The notes beneath the pieces were generated by a model. That model searched no databases. It saw only the letters and a list, made by a program, of their open reading frames with translations, and was not told the origin of the DNA. A program made the position numbers and the translations under genes. Shown here one piece after another: positions 1 through 6,489 of a stretch of DNA of 9,386 nucleotides (position 1 is its first letter; the number at the start of each line of letters is the position of its first letter). Source of the stretch: Gammaproteobacteria bacterium. Its GTDB lineage: Bacteria; Pseudomonadota; Gammaproteobacteria; Halothiobacillales; Halothiobacillaceae. The stretch lies in contig JARJMX020000120.1 of assembly GCA_029335925.2 (NCBI GenBank), forward strand, positions 1-9,386. Reading direction: 5' to 3'.

Positions 1-180
1 CGAGACTTCTGCAGGCTGATCGCGAGCGAGCACGCTGAGCTGGGGGAGTCCATCTACGGAGTCATAGAAGGCTACCTGCACTTGCGCCATGCCCAGTACG
101 GGCTCTCGCAGGCGGCTGTGAAACGGGCGCTGCGCAGTGCAGAACGAGACATCAGGGCCACAGACGGGGGGCGGAAATGA
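1..180 (+). CDS. C-terminal end of an unrecognised protein (5' truncated)
   Basis: Frame 1 is open from the left edge to a TGA at 178-180, giving 59 residues from RDFCRLIASEH to DIRATDGGRK. The piece is hydrophilic and probably mostly helical, rich in Arg, Ala and Glu, and has no motif I recognise. It runs on the plus strand toward iscU, so the two genes are convergent with 57 bases between their stop codons. A strong hairpin begins at the base after the stop codon, which supports this being the real end of a gene. Most of the gene lies outside the window and its function cannot be judged from this tail. Confidence 0.5.
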   Translation, partial: RDFCRLIASEHAELGESIYGVIEGYLHLRHAQYGLSQAAVKRALRSAERDIRATDGGRK

Positions 181-207
181 CCAGGCACCGGTCAGGCCGG
201 GGCCTGG
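181..207. terminator. GC-rich hairpin between convergent genes, possible terminator
   Basis: CCAGGC at 181-186 pairs with GCCTGG at 202-207. After one A/G mismatch, CCGG at 188-191 pairs with CCGG at 197-200, leaving a five-base loop. The hairpin starts directly after the stop codon of the plus-strand gene and lies 31 bases beyond the iscU stop codon on the other strand. No T-run follows on either strand, so it is not a textbook intrinsic terminator. It may block both converging transcripts or protect their 3' ends. Confidence 0.4.
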
Positions 208-237
208 TCAGGGCTGTCGGATTGCCGCGGCGACCGA

Positions 238-627
238 TCAACCCCGCTGCTGGCGCTTGCTCTGGTAGTCCGCAATCGCAGCGGCGATGGCATCCTCCGC
301 CAGCACCGAGCAATGGATCTTCACCGGCGGCAGCTCCAGCGCCTTGGCGATGTCCTTGTTGCGGATCTGCTTCGCTTCCTCCAAGGTCTTGCCTTTCACC
401 ATCTCGGTGACCAGGGAGCTGGAGGCGATCGCCGAGCCGCAGCCGTAGGTCTTAAACTTGGCGTCCTCGATGATGCCCTGCTCATTGACCTTGATCTGCA
501 GACGCATCACATCGCCGCAAGCGGGCGCACCGACCATGCCGGTGCCGACGTTCGGATCATTCTTGTCCAGACTGCCGACGTTGCGCGGATTTTCGTAGTG
601 ATCGATGACTTTGTCGGTGTATGCCAT
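238..627 (-). CDS. iscU: Fe-S cluster assembly scaffold protein IscU
   Basis: IscU is the cytoplasmic scaffold on which IscS-derived sulfur and iron are assembled into [2Fe-2S] clusters before transfer to apoproteins. The 129-residue product is nearly collinear with E. coli IscU as I recall it (128 aa). The cluster site is intact: Cys37, Asp39, Cys63, His105 and Cys106. The LPPVK motif recognised by the chaperone HscA is at 99-103, so HscA is expected elsewhere in the genome. An ATG nine bases upstream (634-636) would add three residues, but the GGGAG ribosome site at 637-641 touches that codon and sits nine bases from the ATG at 625-627, so the inner start is chosen. The gene follows iscS by 18 bases. 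No iscA, hscB, hscA or fdx gene comes after it. Confidence 0.97.
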   Translation of the reverse strand: MAYTDKVIDHYENPRNVGSLDKNDPNVGTGMVGAPACGDVMRLQIKVNEQGIIEDAKFKTYGCGSAIASSSLVTEMVKGKTLEEAKQIRNKDIAKALELPPVKIHCSVLAEDAIAAAIADYQSKRQQRG

Positions 628-645
628 GGTATGCATCTCCCGTAA

Positions 646-1869
646 TCAGTGATGGACCCATTCAACCTTGGAGAGGTCAATCCCGTCCTTGTACATCTCC
701 CACAGCGGGGAGAGGTCGCGCAGCTTGTCGACCGCCTTGTGAATGAGGTCGATGGTGTAGTCGATCTCCTCGGTGGTGGTATAGCGACCAATGGAGAAGC
801 GGATGGAGCTGTGCGCGAGCTCATCGCTGCGGCCTAAGGCGCGCAGCACATAGCTCGGTTCCAGGCTCGCGGAGGTGCAGGCGGAGCCGGAGGAGACGGC
901 AATATCCTTGAGCGCCATGATCAGCGACTCGCCCTCGATGAAGTTGAAGCTGACATTGAGGTTGTGCGGCACGCGGTGCATGAGGTCACCGTTGACGTAG
1001 ACCTCTTCGATATCCTTAATACCGTTCCACAGTCGGTCACGCAACATACGGATGCGCTCGTTCTCGGTCGCCATCTCCTGCCCCGCGATGCGGCAGGCCT
1101 CGCCCATGCCGACGATCTGGTGCACCGCCCGGGTGCCGGAGCGCATGCCGCGCTCGTGCCCGCCGCCGTGCATCTGCGCCTCGATGCGGACGCGCGGCTT
1201 GCGTCGCACGTACAGCGCACCGATGCCCTTCGGACCGTACGTCTTGTGGGCGGAGAAGCTCATCAGGTCGACCGGCAGATTTTCCAGGTTAATCGCCACC
1301 TTGCCGGTCGCCTGCGCGGCATCAACGTGGAAGATCACCCCCTTAGCACGGCAGATGGCGCCCAGCTTTTCGATGTCCTGGATCACGCCGATCTCGTTGT
1401 TGACGAACATGACCGAGGCCAGCACGGTGTCCTCGCGCAAGGCGGCAGCGAACTTGTCCGCATCGACCAGGCCATTCGGCTCCGGATCAAGGTAAGTCAC
1501 CTCATAGCCCTCGCGCTCCAGTGCTCGACAGGTGTCGAGTACCGCCTTATGCTCGGTACTGATCGTGACGATGTGGCGGCCCTTCTTCTTGTAGAACTGG
1601 GCCGCGCCCTTGATCGCGAGGTTATTGGACTCGGTGGCCCCGGATGTCCACACGATCTCCTTCGGATCGGCCCCGACCAGTGCGGCGACCTGCTCGCGCG
1701 CCTCCTCCACCGCCTTCTCGGCCTTCCAGCCGAAGCTGTGGGAACGCGAGGCCGGATTGCCGAATACCCCCTCGCGGGTCAGGTAGTCGCACATTTTCTC
1801 GGCGACGCGCTCATCCACCGGGGTGGTGGCGCTGTAATCCAGGTAGATCGGCAGTTTCAGGGTCATCAT
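646..1869 (-). CDS. iscS: Cysteine desulfurase IscS
   Basis: IscS is a PLP-dependent enzyme that converts L-cysteine to alanine and carries the sulfur as a persulfide, supplying IscU and also tRNA thiolation and cofactor pathways. The 407-residue protein matches the 404-residue E. coli IscS essentially end to end, with three extra residues at the N-terminus. Visible landmarks are the N-terminal YLDYSATTP, the TEHKAVLDT segment with the PLP-stacking His107, the PLP Schiff-base Lys209 in [12 protein letters not shown], and the persulfide Cys331 in [10 protein letters not shown]. The C-terminus [21 protein letters not shown] is the IscU-binding tail typical of IscS rather than SufS or NifS. Two adjacent ATG codons are possible starts; an AGGGA site at 1875-1879 is five bases from the first and eight from the second. 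It lies 29 bases after iscR and 18 before iscU, in one transcription unit. Confidence 0.97.
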   Translation of the reverse strand: MMTLKLPIYLDYSATTPVDERVAEKMCDYLTREGVFGNPASRSHSFGWKAEKAVEEAREQVAALVGADPKEIVWTSGATESNNLAIKGAAQFYKKKGRHIVTISTEHKAVLDTCRALEREGYEVTYLDPEPNGLVDADKFAAALREDTVLASVMFVNNEIGVIQDIEKLGAICRAKGVIFHVDAAQATGKVAINLENLPVDLMSFSAHKTYGPKGIGALYVRRKPRVRIEAQMHGGGHERGMRSGTRAVHQIVGMGEACRIAGQEMATENERIRMLRDRLWNGIKDIEEVYVNGDLMHRVPHNLNVSFNFIEGESLIMALKDIAVSSGSACTSASLEPSYVLRALGRSDELAHSSIRFSIGRYTTTEEIDYTIDLIHKAVDKLRDLSPLWEMYKDGIDLSKVEWVHH

Positions 1870-1898
1870 AACATTCCCTAATTCAACGACTTATCTTA

Positions 1899-2360
1899 TC
1901 AGCGCAGCGCATGCAACTCGACGCCAGTGCGGGTCGCGCGACGGGCCGTGGCGGGCACCTGCTGGGCGCGCGCAAAATCGCTCAACCTCATGTGGGCCAG
2001 GAAATCGTACAGGCGCTTGCTGAAGTCGTGCCACATGTCGTGTGCCTCGCTGCGCGAACCCGGACGGTAGGCGGCAAAGAAACGCTCACGCTCGGCGGGG
2101 GTGCGATCTTCCACCGCATCCATCACCTGCGCAATGCTGATCTCGTCGGGACTGGCGGCCAGACAGTAGCCGCCACCTGGGCCGCGCACGCCGTTCACCA
2201 GGCCGTGCTTGCGCAGCCGCGAGAACAGCTGCTCCAGATAGGACAGGGACATGCCCTGCGTCTGGGCGATATCGGACAAGGTCACAGGACCGCGGCCATA
2301 ATGGGCGGCAAGGTGCATCATCGCGGTGATGGCGTGACGGGCTTTGGTCGAGACTCTCAT
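1899..2360 (-). CDS. iscR: IscR-like Rrf2-family regulator lacking the Fe-S cysteines
   Basis: This is an Rrf2-family winged-helix regulator at the head of the isc operon. The start is the ATG at 2358-2360, preceded by GGAGG seven bases away; upstream codons that extend the frame fall in the promoter. The resulting 153-residue protein aligns with E. coli IscR (162 aa, recalled) without gaps over residues 1-110. It keeps the DNA-recognition region, including SLSYLEQLFSRLRK (with Glu43) and VRGPGGGY. The [2Fe-2S] ligands Cys92, Cys98 and Cys104 of E. coli are replaced by Glu, Tyr and Ser, while the fourth ligand His107 remains. The only cysteine is Cys66, in the wing. The C-terminal tail is shorter and Arg-rich. 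It should bind IscR-like DNA, but probably cannot sense cluster status in the usual way. Operon position and sequence make it the iscR orthologue rather than NsrR or CymR. Confidence 0.9.
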   Translation of the reverse strand: MRVSTKARHAITAMMHLAAHYGRGPVTLSDIAQTQGMSLSYLEQLFSRLRKHGLVNGVRGPGGGYCLAASPDEISIAQVMDAVEDRTPAERERFFAAYRPGSRSEAHDMWHDFSKRLYDFLAHMRLSDFARAQQVPATARRATRTGVELHALR

Positions 2361-2375
2361 GGGCGCGCCTCCATA

Positions 2376-2401
2376 ATTCTTGATTGTTTCACTCAGGAAA
2401 G
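2376..2401 (+). promoter_or_regulatory. Second IscR type 1-like operator, inverted, over the -10 and leader
   Basis: On the plus strand this contains CTTGATTGTTTCACTCAGGA, again close to the type 1 pattern. It shares 16 of 26 positions with the first site read on the opposite strand, including an identical ATTCTTGA end. The two sites face each other with three bases between them, forming a large imperfect inverted repeat across the promoter. This copy covers part of the -10 box and the transcription start, where binding should repress. Confidence 0.5.
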
Positions 2402-2426
2402 TAATCTTCCCTAGCAAATTAGTCAA
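2398..2426 (-). promoter_or_regulatory. Predicted sigma70 promoter of the isc operon
   Basis: On the minus strand, TTGACT (2421-2426) is a good -35 box, and after exactly 17 bases comes TACTTT (2398-2403) as a weaker -10 box. Transcription would start near 2391, giving a leader of about 30 bases before the iscR ATG and its GGAGG site. The -35 box contains the TGA stop codon of the upstream DUF1249 gene, so the two genes abut. Both promoter elements are covered by IscR-like sites. Confidence 0.6.
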
Positions 2427-2430
2427 GAAT
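2405..2430 (-). promoter_or_regulatory. IscR type 1-like operator over the iscR -35 box
   Basis: Read on the minus strand, this stretch contains CTTGACTAATTTGCTAGGGA. It resembles the IscR type 1 consensus of gammaproteobacteria as I recall it (roughly ATA-CTTGACT-AAT-TAGTC-GGGTAT), with the GACT half clear and the AGTC half degenerate. It overlaps the -35 box, as the sites at the E. coli iscR promoter do. Type 1 sites normally need cluster-loaded IscR, which is notable because this IscR lacks the cysteine ligands. Confidence 0.55.
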
Positions 2431-2905
2431 TACCTTGGAAAGTTCCATCCTCAGCGAGAGCAATGCGTGGTCGCCGGTGGAGGAGGTAGCGTAACCATTT
2501 GTAGAGAAAGCGGTTAAGGCGCCAACGCACATTCAGACAGCGCATTGCCCCCAGCGCACCACAATCCCGCCCACGCAAACGACCAGCTACGGCCTCCGCC
2601 ACGCGGGCATCGTGGTAAACCCGCACTTCCAGATCGGGAGCGCGCACAGGCTGTCCCCCCTCAGCAGGGAGCAGATAATACAGGCGCAGCATGGTCGTAA
2701 AGCGCCCCCGCTCCAGGACCTCGACGTGCAAGGGCAGCCCTTCCCCCTGCGTAGCCACATAGGTGCCCTGGGCCCGCGCCATGTCCGGTATGAGCCGACG
2801 CATGAGCATAAAATTCATCTCATACAGCTCCATCAACGCAGCAAAGCTGCGCAGAGGCGGGGCAGGAACGGTAGGCGTGGTCTGGCGCATCATGGGAGGC
2901 ATCAT
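2423..2905 (-). CDS. DUF1249 family protein (YqiB-like)
   Basis: The 160-residue product belongs to the DUF1249 family, of which E. coli YqiB is the member I know. Shared features are the N-terminal LMELYEMNFMLMRRLIPDM segment (residues about 24-42), a central MLRLYYLL strand, the LEVRVYHDARVAEA motif, and the C-terminal RLNRFLYKWLRYLLHRR helix. No catalytic residues are evident and the family's role is unknown; it is probably cytoplasmic. The start is uncertain: four methionines lie within the first six codons and no clear ribosome site precedes any of them. Its N-terminus is about 20 residues longer than I recall for YqiB. It lies directly upstream of iscR, with its TGA inside the iscR -35 box, so read-through into iscRSU is possible. 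Confidence 0.8.
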   Translation of the reverse strand: MMPPMMRQTTPTVPAPPLRSFAALMELYEMNFMLMRRLIPDMARAQGTYVATQGEGLPLHVEVLERGRFTTMLRLYYLLPAEGGQPVRAPDLEVRVYHDARVAEAVAGRLRGRDCGALGAMRCLNVRWRLNRFLYKWLRYLLHRRPRIALAEDGTFQGNS

Positions 2906-2944
2906 AGCAGGAAAGCCTGGCCCCGACCGACCACGATGTCGTGC

Positions 2945-2950
2945 TAAAAT
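2945..2950 (+). promoter_or_regulatory. Candidate -10 box of the tRNA-Arg gene
   Basis: TAAAAT lies about 11 bases before the mature 5' end of the tRNA and is followed by a GC-rich discriminator (CCAACCGCG), as expected for a stable-RNA promoter. The matching -35 region near 2922-2928 is poor (CCCGAC or CCGACC), so the assignment rests mainly on the -10 box and its position. Confidence 0.4.
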
Positions 2951-2960
2951 GCCAACCGCG

Positions 2961-3037
2961 GCCCTCGTAGCTCAGATGGATAGAGCGTCCCCCTCCTAAG
3001 GGGAAGGTCACACGTTCGAATCGTGTCGGGGGCACCA
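2961..3037 (+). tRNA. tRNA-Arg (anticodon CCU)
   Basis: All four arms fold. The acceptor pairs 2961-2967 with 3027-3033, including one T-G wobble. The D stem pairs 2970-2973 with 2983-2986. The anticodon stem TCCCC (2988-2992) pairs with GGGGA (3000-3004) around loop CTCCTAA, putting CCT at 2995-2997. The T stem ACACG/CGTGT encloses TTCGAAT. Discriminator A3034 is followed by an encoded CCA (3035-3037). It reads the rare arginine codon AGG. The gene is convergent with the NDUFA9-like gene, only nine bases from its stop codon, and no terminator hairpin is visible between them. tRNA-Arg genes are common integration sites, but no integrase or duplicated 3' end is seen here. Confidence 0.96.
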
Positions 3038-3046
3038 GTTTTCCCC

Positions 3047-3919
3047 TTACGTCTTGTTGCCCCCCAGGTAGGCTGGAGCCACCTCCTCCAGGGCCGTGGG
3101 TTGCCGTGGGCCATCCGCTGCACAGAGGCTATCGATGCGCATGGAGGCGAGGTTGTCGCGTGTCAGCGGCGGGTTGGGCAACAGCTCAAACCCCAAGGCC
3201 ATGAGCTGAGCCAGGGCATCCGGCATGGGCAGGATCAAGCGCTTGTGCCCGCTCCATTCGGCCACAAGACGCACCAGCTCGATCAGCGCATAGTCCCTCG
3301 GTCCACAGAGGTCCAGGCGCGTGCCCGCAGGAAGCTGGCCTTCAATCGCCTGCACAAAGACCTCAGCCACATCGCCGACATAGACCGGAGCAAAGCGGGC
3401 CTGGGCGCCGGGCAGGAACATCACGCCAGGTGCCAGGCGCAGCAAGCGGGCAAAGCGGTTGAGGAAGCTGTCCTCGGCGCCGAAGATGACCGAAGGGCGC
3501 AGGCTGATGACCTCCAAGCCCTTGGCACCCAAGGCGTGTACGCCTGCCTCGCCCTCGCCTTTGCTGCGCAGGTAGTGGCTCGGGCCATGGGGGTTGGCAT
3601 GCAGGGCGCTCATGTGCACAAGACGTGGTACGCCGAGCATCAGGCAGCTTTCGGCGATGGCCTCGGCAAGATCGACATGCACTTGACGAAAGTGCTCAGG
3701 GCTGCCATGAAGGATGCCAATGAGATTGACCGCGACGTTTTGCCCGGCAAGGGCGCGGGCTCGGGTTGGCTCGGCGAAGGGGGGGCCCTCGATCACCCGT
3801 ACGCCGGGCAGGGCGCGGCCGCTGCGACTGACCACACTGACGGTATGCCCCCGCTCCAGGAGCTTGGCGATCAAGGCACGGCCGACAAAGCCGCTGCCGC
3901 CAAAGAGGACAATGTTCAT
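3047..3919 (-). CDS. NDUFA9-like NAD(P)-binding epimerase/dehydratase family protein
   Basis: The 290-residue protein is an atypical/extended short-chain dehydrogenase related to the bacterial 'complex I NDUFA9 subunit family' proteins. It has an N-terminal Rossmann motif GGSGFVG (G7, G10, G13), a conserved VNLIGIL strand (residues about 64-70), an active-site-like HMSAL followed by YLRSK (Tyr116, Lys120), and a SLRPSVIFGAEDSFLNRFA segment typical of this group. The substrate is unknown; relatives bind NADPH or act on quinone or lipid-like substrates. An AAGGAG site eight bases before the ATG supports the start. It is codirectional with phr but separated from it by 137 bases, so it may be the last gene of that operon or separately expressed. 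Its end converges with the tRNA. Confidence 0.78.
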   Translation of the reverse strand: MNIVLFGGSGFVGRALIAKLLERGHTVSVVSRSGRALPGVRVIEGPPFAEPTRARALAGQNVAVNLIGILHGSPEHFRQVHVDLAEAIAESCLMLGVPRLVHMSALHANPHGPSHYLRSKGEGEAGVHALGAKGLEVISLRPSVIFGAEDSFLNRFARLLRLAPGVMFLPGAQARFAPVYVGDVAEVFVQAIEGQLPAGTRLDLCGPRDYALIELVRLVAEWSGHKRLILPMPDALAQLMALGFELLPNPPLTRDNLASMRIDSLCAADGPRQPTALEEVAPAYLGGNKT

Positions 3920-3940
3920 TGAGCTGTCTCCTTGATTATT

Positions 3941-4056
3941 GAGGGCCTAGTCCCTCCCCCCGTCGAATGGGAGGGAGCCAAGGGATGATTCTGGCAATGA
4001 GGGCCAAACACTTGCCCCCTTATCCTCACCCCAGGCTCCTCTCCCGCAGGCGCCCT
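3941..4056. repeat. Intergenic stem-loops and REP-like sequence between phr and the NDUFA9-like gene
   Basis: This non-coding gap holds a perfect 8-bp inverted repeat, TCCCTCCC (3951-3958) and GGGAGGGA (3969-3976), with a 10-base loop. An overlapping alternative pairs GAGGG (3941-3945) with CCCTC (3952-3956). Further along, CCTCACCCCAGG and CTCCTCTCCCGCAGGCG (about 4024-4053) resemble a pyrimidine-rich intergenic repeat common in proteobacterial genomes. No T-run follows on the minus strand, so it is not a clear terminator. It may cap the phr transcript or be a decayed REP-type element. Confidence 0.35.
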
Positions 4057-5508
4057 TCATTCACCCTCCTCCCGCTTCCCTTTGATCGCCTCGTACAGGC
4101 GCAAAGCCTTGGCGCGGCTTTGGGCCAAGTCCACCACCGGCCAGGGGTAGTGCACACCCAAGGTGACTCCGGCCTTGGCGCGGACCTCGGCCGGGGCGTC
4201 CCAGGGTTGGTGGATCCACGTTTGAGGCAGGCGAGCAAGCTCCGGCACCCAGCGGCGGATGTAGTCGCCAAGGGGGTCGAAGCGCTCGCCCTGGAGCACC
4301 GGATTGAAGATGCGAAAGTAGGGGGCGGCGTCGGCCCCACAGCCGGCGGTCCATTGCCAGCCCTGGATGTTATTGGCGAGGTCGGCATCCACTAGAGTGT
4401 CCCAGAACCAGCGCTCGCCAAGCCACCAGGGGATGAGCATGTTTTTGACCAGAAGCGAGGCGGCGTTCATGCGCACCCGGTTGTGCATCCAGCCGGTATG
4501 CCAGAGTTCCCGCATGCCTGCATCGACCAGGGGGATGCCGGTTTGGCCACGCTGCCAGGCGGTGAGTTTCTGCACATCCGTCTCAGGCCAGGGAAAGGCT
4601 TCCCAGCGCGGATCGAGCGGGCGGTCCACGGTGTGGGGGAAGTGATAGAGCAGATGGTAACTGAACTCGCGCCAGCCAAGCTCGCTAAAGAAGTGTTCGC
4701 TGTGTCGGTCCAAACGCCCCTGACAGGCCTCAAGCACAGCGCGAACGATCTGGCGCGGGCTGATCTCGCCAAAGGCCAGATGCGGGGAGAGCATGGAGGT
4801 GCCGGGCAGGTCCGGGCGGTTGCGGTCGTCCTTGTAGGTTGCAAGCGCACGCTCGATGAAGGTGGTCAGCCGCAACCAGGCGCCAGGCTCGCCCGGCTGC
4901 CAGGTGGCGCGCAGGCCACCGGCCCAGTCGGGCTTGGTGGGCAAAAGCTCAAGGCTTGCCAGCGTCTGCGGATTGAGCCCACTCTCTCCTTCTCCTGCCA
5001 GCACAGGTTCGGGAAGCACCGGCTGGTCGAGGCCCTGTTTGACACAAGCCTTCCAGAAGGGGGTGAAAACCTTGTAGGGGTGCACCCCGTCGCGCAACAC
5101 GCTCCAAGGCTCGAACAGCAGACTGCCATTGAAGCTGGCCACCTCTAGCCCCATATGCTTGAGGGCGGCCTTGACCGCCTCATCCCGCGCGCGAAGACTC
5201 GGGGCGTACTGGCGGTTCCAGTACACAGCGCTGACCTTATGCTCGGCGATAAGCTCTTGCAGAAGCGGCAGGGCGGCCGGGCCCTGGCGGACGATGAGCG
5301 GCACCCCGTGCTTGGCAAGACGCGCCCCAAGGTTTTCGAGGCTGTGATGCAGCCACCAGCGGGCCGCGGCACCCAGGGCGGCGTGGCCATCTTCTGCGGG
5401 GGTGTGCAGATACACAGCCAGTACGCGCCCATGCCGGGCAGCGGCGGTCAGGGCCGGGTTGTCGCTAAGGCGCAGATCGCGGCGGATCCACCAGATCGCG
5501 GTGCTCAT
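4057..5508 (-). CDS. phr: Class I deoxyribodipyrimidine photolyase (CPD photolyase)
   Basis: This FAD enzyme of the photolyase/cryptochrome family uses blue or near-UV light to split cyclobutane pyrimidine dimers. At 483 residues it has usual class I length. The N-terminal antenna domain starts with WWIRRDLRLSDNPAL. The C-terminal FAD domain carries GWREFSYHLLYHFP (278-291), TGWMHNRVRM (338-347) and the ANNIQGWQW to FRIFNPVLQ region (378-406). By alignment with E. coli PhrB from memory, the electron-transfer tryptophans are W384, W361 and W307, and Asn380 matches the flavin-N5-facing Asn378. Which antenna it binds (MTHF, deazaflavin or other) cannot be read with confidence. Its ATG overlaps the folM stop as ATGA, with GGGAGG inside folM, so the two are translationally coupled. 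Confidence 0.95.
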   Translation of the reverse strand: MSTAIWWIRRDLRLSDNPALTAAARHGRVLAVYLHTPAEDGHAALGAAARWWLHHSLENLGARLAKHGVPLIVRQGPAALPLLQELIAEHKVSAVYWNRQYAPSLRARDEAVKAALKHMGLEVASFNGSLLFEPWSVLRDGVHPYKVFTPFWKACVKQGLDQPVLPEPVLAGEGESGLNPQTLASLELLPTKPDWAGGLRATWQPGEPGAWLRLTTFIERALATYKDDRNRPDLPGTSMLSPHLAFGEISPRQIVRAVLEACQGRLDRHSEHFFSELGWREFSYHLLYHFPHTVDRPLDPRWEAFPWPETDVQKLTAWQRGQTGIPLVDAGMRELWHTGWMHNRVRMNAASLLVKNMLIPWWLGERWFWDTLVDADLANNIQGWQWTAGCGADAAPYFRIFNPVLQGERFDPLGDYIRRWVPELARLPQTWIHQPWDAPAEVRAKAGVTLGVHYPWPVVDLAQSRAKALRLYEAIKGKREEGE

Positions 5509-6218
5509 CTAACATTCCTCCCGCCGTCCACAGCCAGGCTCTGACCGGTGATAAAGCCGTTGTCCAAAAAGAACTCAATGGCCTGCCAGACCACCGCTGG
5601 CCCGGGCTCGTAGCCGAGGGCCGAGCGGCTTAAGCGATCCTGTTTGTAGGCTTCATCATCCCCTTCGTTGAAAAGGATCAGGCCGGGGGCGAGGCTGTTG
5701 ACCTTAACCTTGGGGGCCAGACGCGCGGCAAAGGAGCGGGTGAGGCTGTCAAGCGCCGCCTTGCTGGCGATGTAAGCGGCACGCCGAGCGCTGCCCTTGG
5801 CGATGGTGGTATCGGTAATATGGATGATGTCGGCAAACCGGGCTGTCGTGGCCTGCAAAAGGGGCGTTAGGGCGTCGTTGAGCCGCCAGGGGGCACGGAC
5901 ATGCAGGTTCATCAGGGCCTCAAAGCCGGAAGGATCAAGGGCCAGCTCAACATCGGTGGGCCAGAACGAGGCATTGTGGATGATGGCGCGCAGGCTTGAA
6001 GCTTTGGCCTTGACCTTGTCAAGCAAGTGCTCAATGCCTTCGGGGGTGGACAAATCGGCCTGGATGATCACGGCACCGCGGGTGGCCAGCTGTTCAATGC
6101 TGGGGCGGAGGGTGCGGAAGGTGGCGATCAAGGGCCAGCCACGCTCGAGGATGCGTTCGGCGTGGTAATACCCCAGGCGTTGGCCAGCGCCGGTGAGCAA
6201 GATGGCGTTTTCTAGCAT
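5505..6218 (-). CDS. folM: Dihydromonapterin reductase / dihydrofolate reductase FolM
   Basis: FolM is an NADPH-dependent short-chain dehydrogenase related to pteridine reductase 1; it reduces dihydromonapterin to tetrahydromonapterin and has weak dihydrofolate reductase activity. The 237-residue product aligns with E. coli FolM (recalled) throughout: cofactor loop TGAGQRLG (9-16) with the pteridine-reductase Arg14, IIQADLST, RAIIHNAS (77-84), catalytic Tyr149 and Lys153 in YIASK, the LAPKVKVNSLAP stretch, SLAPGLILFNEGDD, and the end LAVDGGRNVR. The LILFNE segment separates FolM from ordinary FabG-type reductases. No good ribosome site precedes the ATG, which lies 24 bases after the small CxxC ORF. 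Its last codons contain the ribosome site of phr and the stop overlaps the phr start. Confidence 0.92.
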   Translation of the reverse strand: MLENAILLTGAGQRLGYYHAERILERGWPLIATFRTLRPSIEQLATRGAVIIQADLSTPEGIEHLLDKVKAKASSLRAIIHNASFWPTDVELALDPSGFEALMNLHVRAPWRLNDALTPLLQATTARFADIIHITDTTIAKGSARRAAYIASKAALDSLTRSFAARLAPKVKVNSLAPGLILFNEGDDEAYKQDRLSRSALGYEPGPAVVWQAIEFFLDNGFITGQSLAVDGGRNVR

Positions 6219-6242
6219 GGTGTGATCACTGGCATAAGCGGT

Positions 6243-6389
6243 TCAGATCGTAAAGGTCGTGCGCAAAGCTCGATATTCAGCGTGCCATCCACGATCGGCT
6301 GCAAGGCCGTGGAGAAAGTAGGCCAAATCCGGCCCCAGGACCTTTTGGCAGCGCTTGCACCCAAGGTATTCGCGTCCGATCGTAAACAT
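6243..6389 (-). CDS. Possible small CxxC protein, uncertain
   Basis: Between DUF429 and folM there is an open frame that gives 48 residues from the ATG at 6387-6389 (69 if a TTG at 6450-6452 is used). It contains GCKRC, a CxxC pair (Cys11, Cys14) typical of half a zinc ribbon, then an amphipathic-looking stretch with HGLAADRGWHAEY. No strong ribosome site is seen before either start. The frame sits neatly within the operon, 24 bases before folM and in the same direction. It could be a genuine small metal-binding protein, a remnant of a larger gene, or chance. I do not recognise a family. Confidence 0.35.
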   Translation of the reverse strand: MFTIGREYLGCKRCQKVLGPDLAYFLHGLAADRGWHAEYRALRTTFTI

Positions 6390-6489
6390 GGCCGTGGCTC
6401 TTTTGCGCAGTGGATGTGAGGGCAATACAGCCCACTGATTCAGGCTAGCCAATCATGGCGATCGCCGTAGACCTTGCGGCGCGGCAGAC

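Noticed and set aside
177..410. Plus-strand frame starting ATGA at the end of the first partial gene
   Set aside because: It looks like a coupled downstream gene, but it runs antisense through iscU and its product is low-complexity Pro/Ser/Arg.
964..1881. Long plus-strand open frame of about 305 codons opposite iscS
   Set aside because: It lies wholly antisense to a well-conserved iscS, encodes a low-complexity His/Asp/Leu-rich product, and reflects GC-rich codon bias in the complementary frame.
2932..2943. Small palindrome CACGA-TG-TCGTG before the tRNA -10 box
   Set aside because: A five-base arm in GC-rich DNA is expected by chance, and nothing else nearby supports an operator.
2961..3037. 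tRNA-Arg as an integration site for a mobile element
   Set aside because: No integrase, direct repeat of the tRNA 3' end, or foreign-looking segment is present on either side; both flanks are ordinary chromosomal genes.
3023..3922. Long plus-strand open frame of about 299 codons opposite the NDUFA9-like gene
   Set aside because: Shadow of the minus-strand Rossmann protein; it would also begin inside the tRNA gene and shows no recognisable domain.
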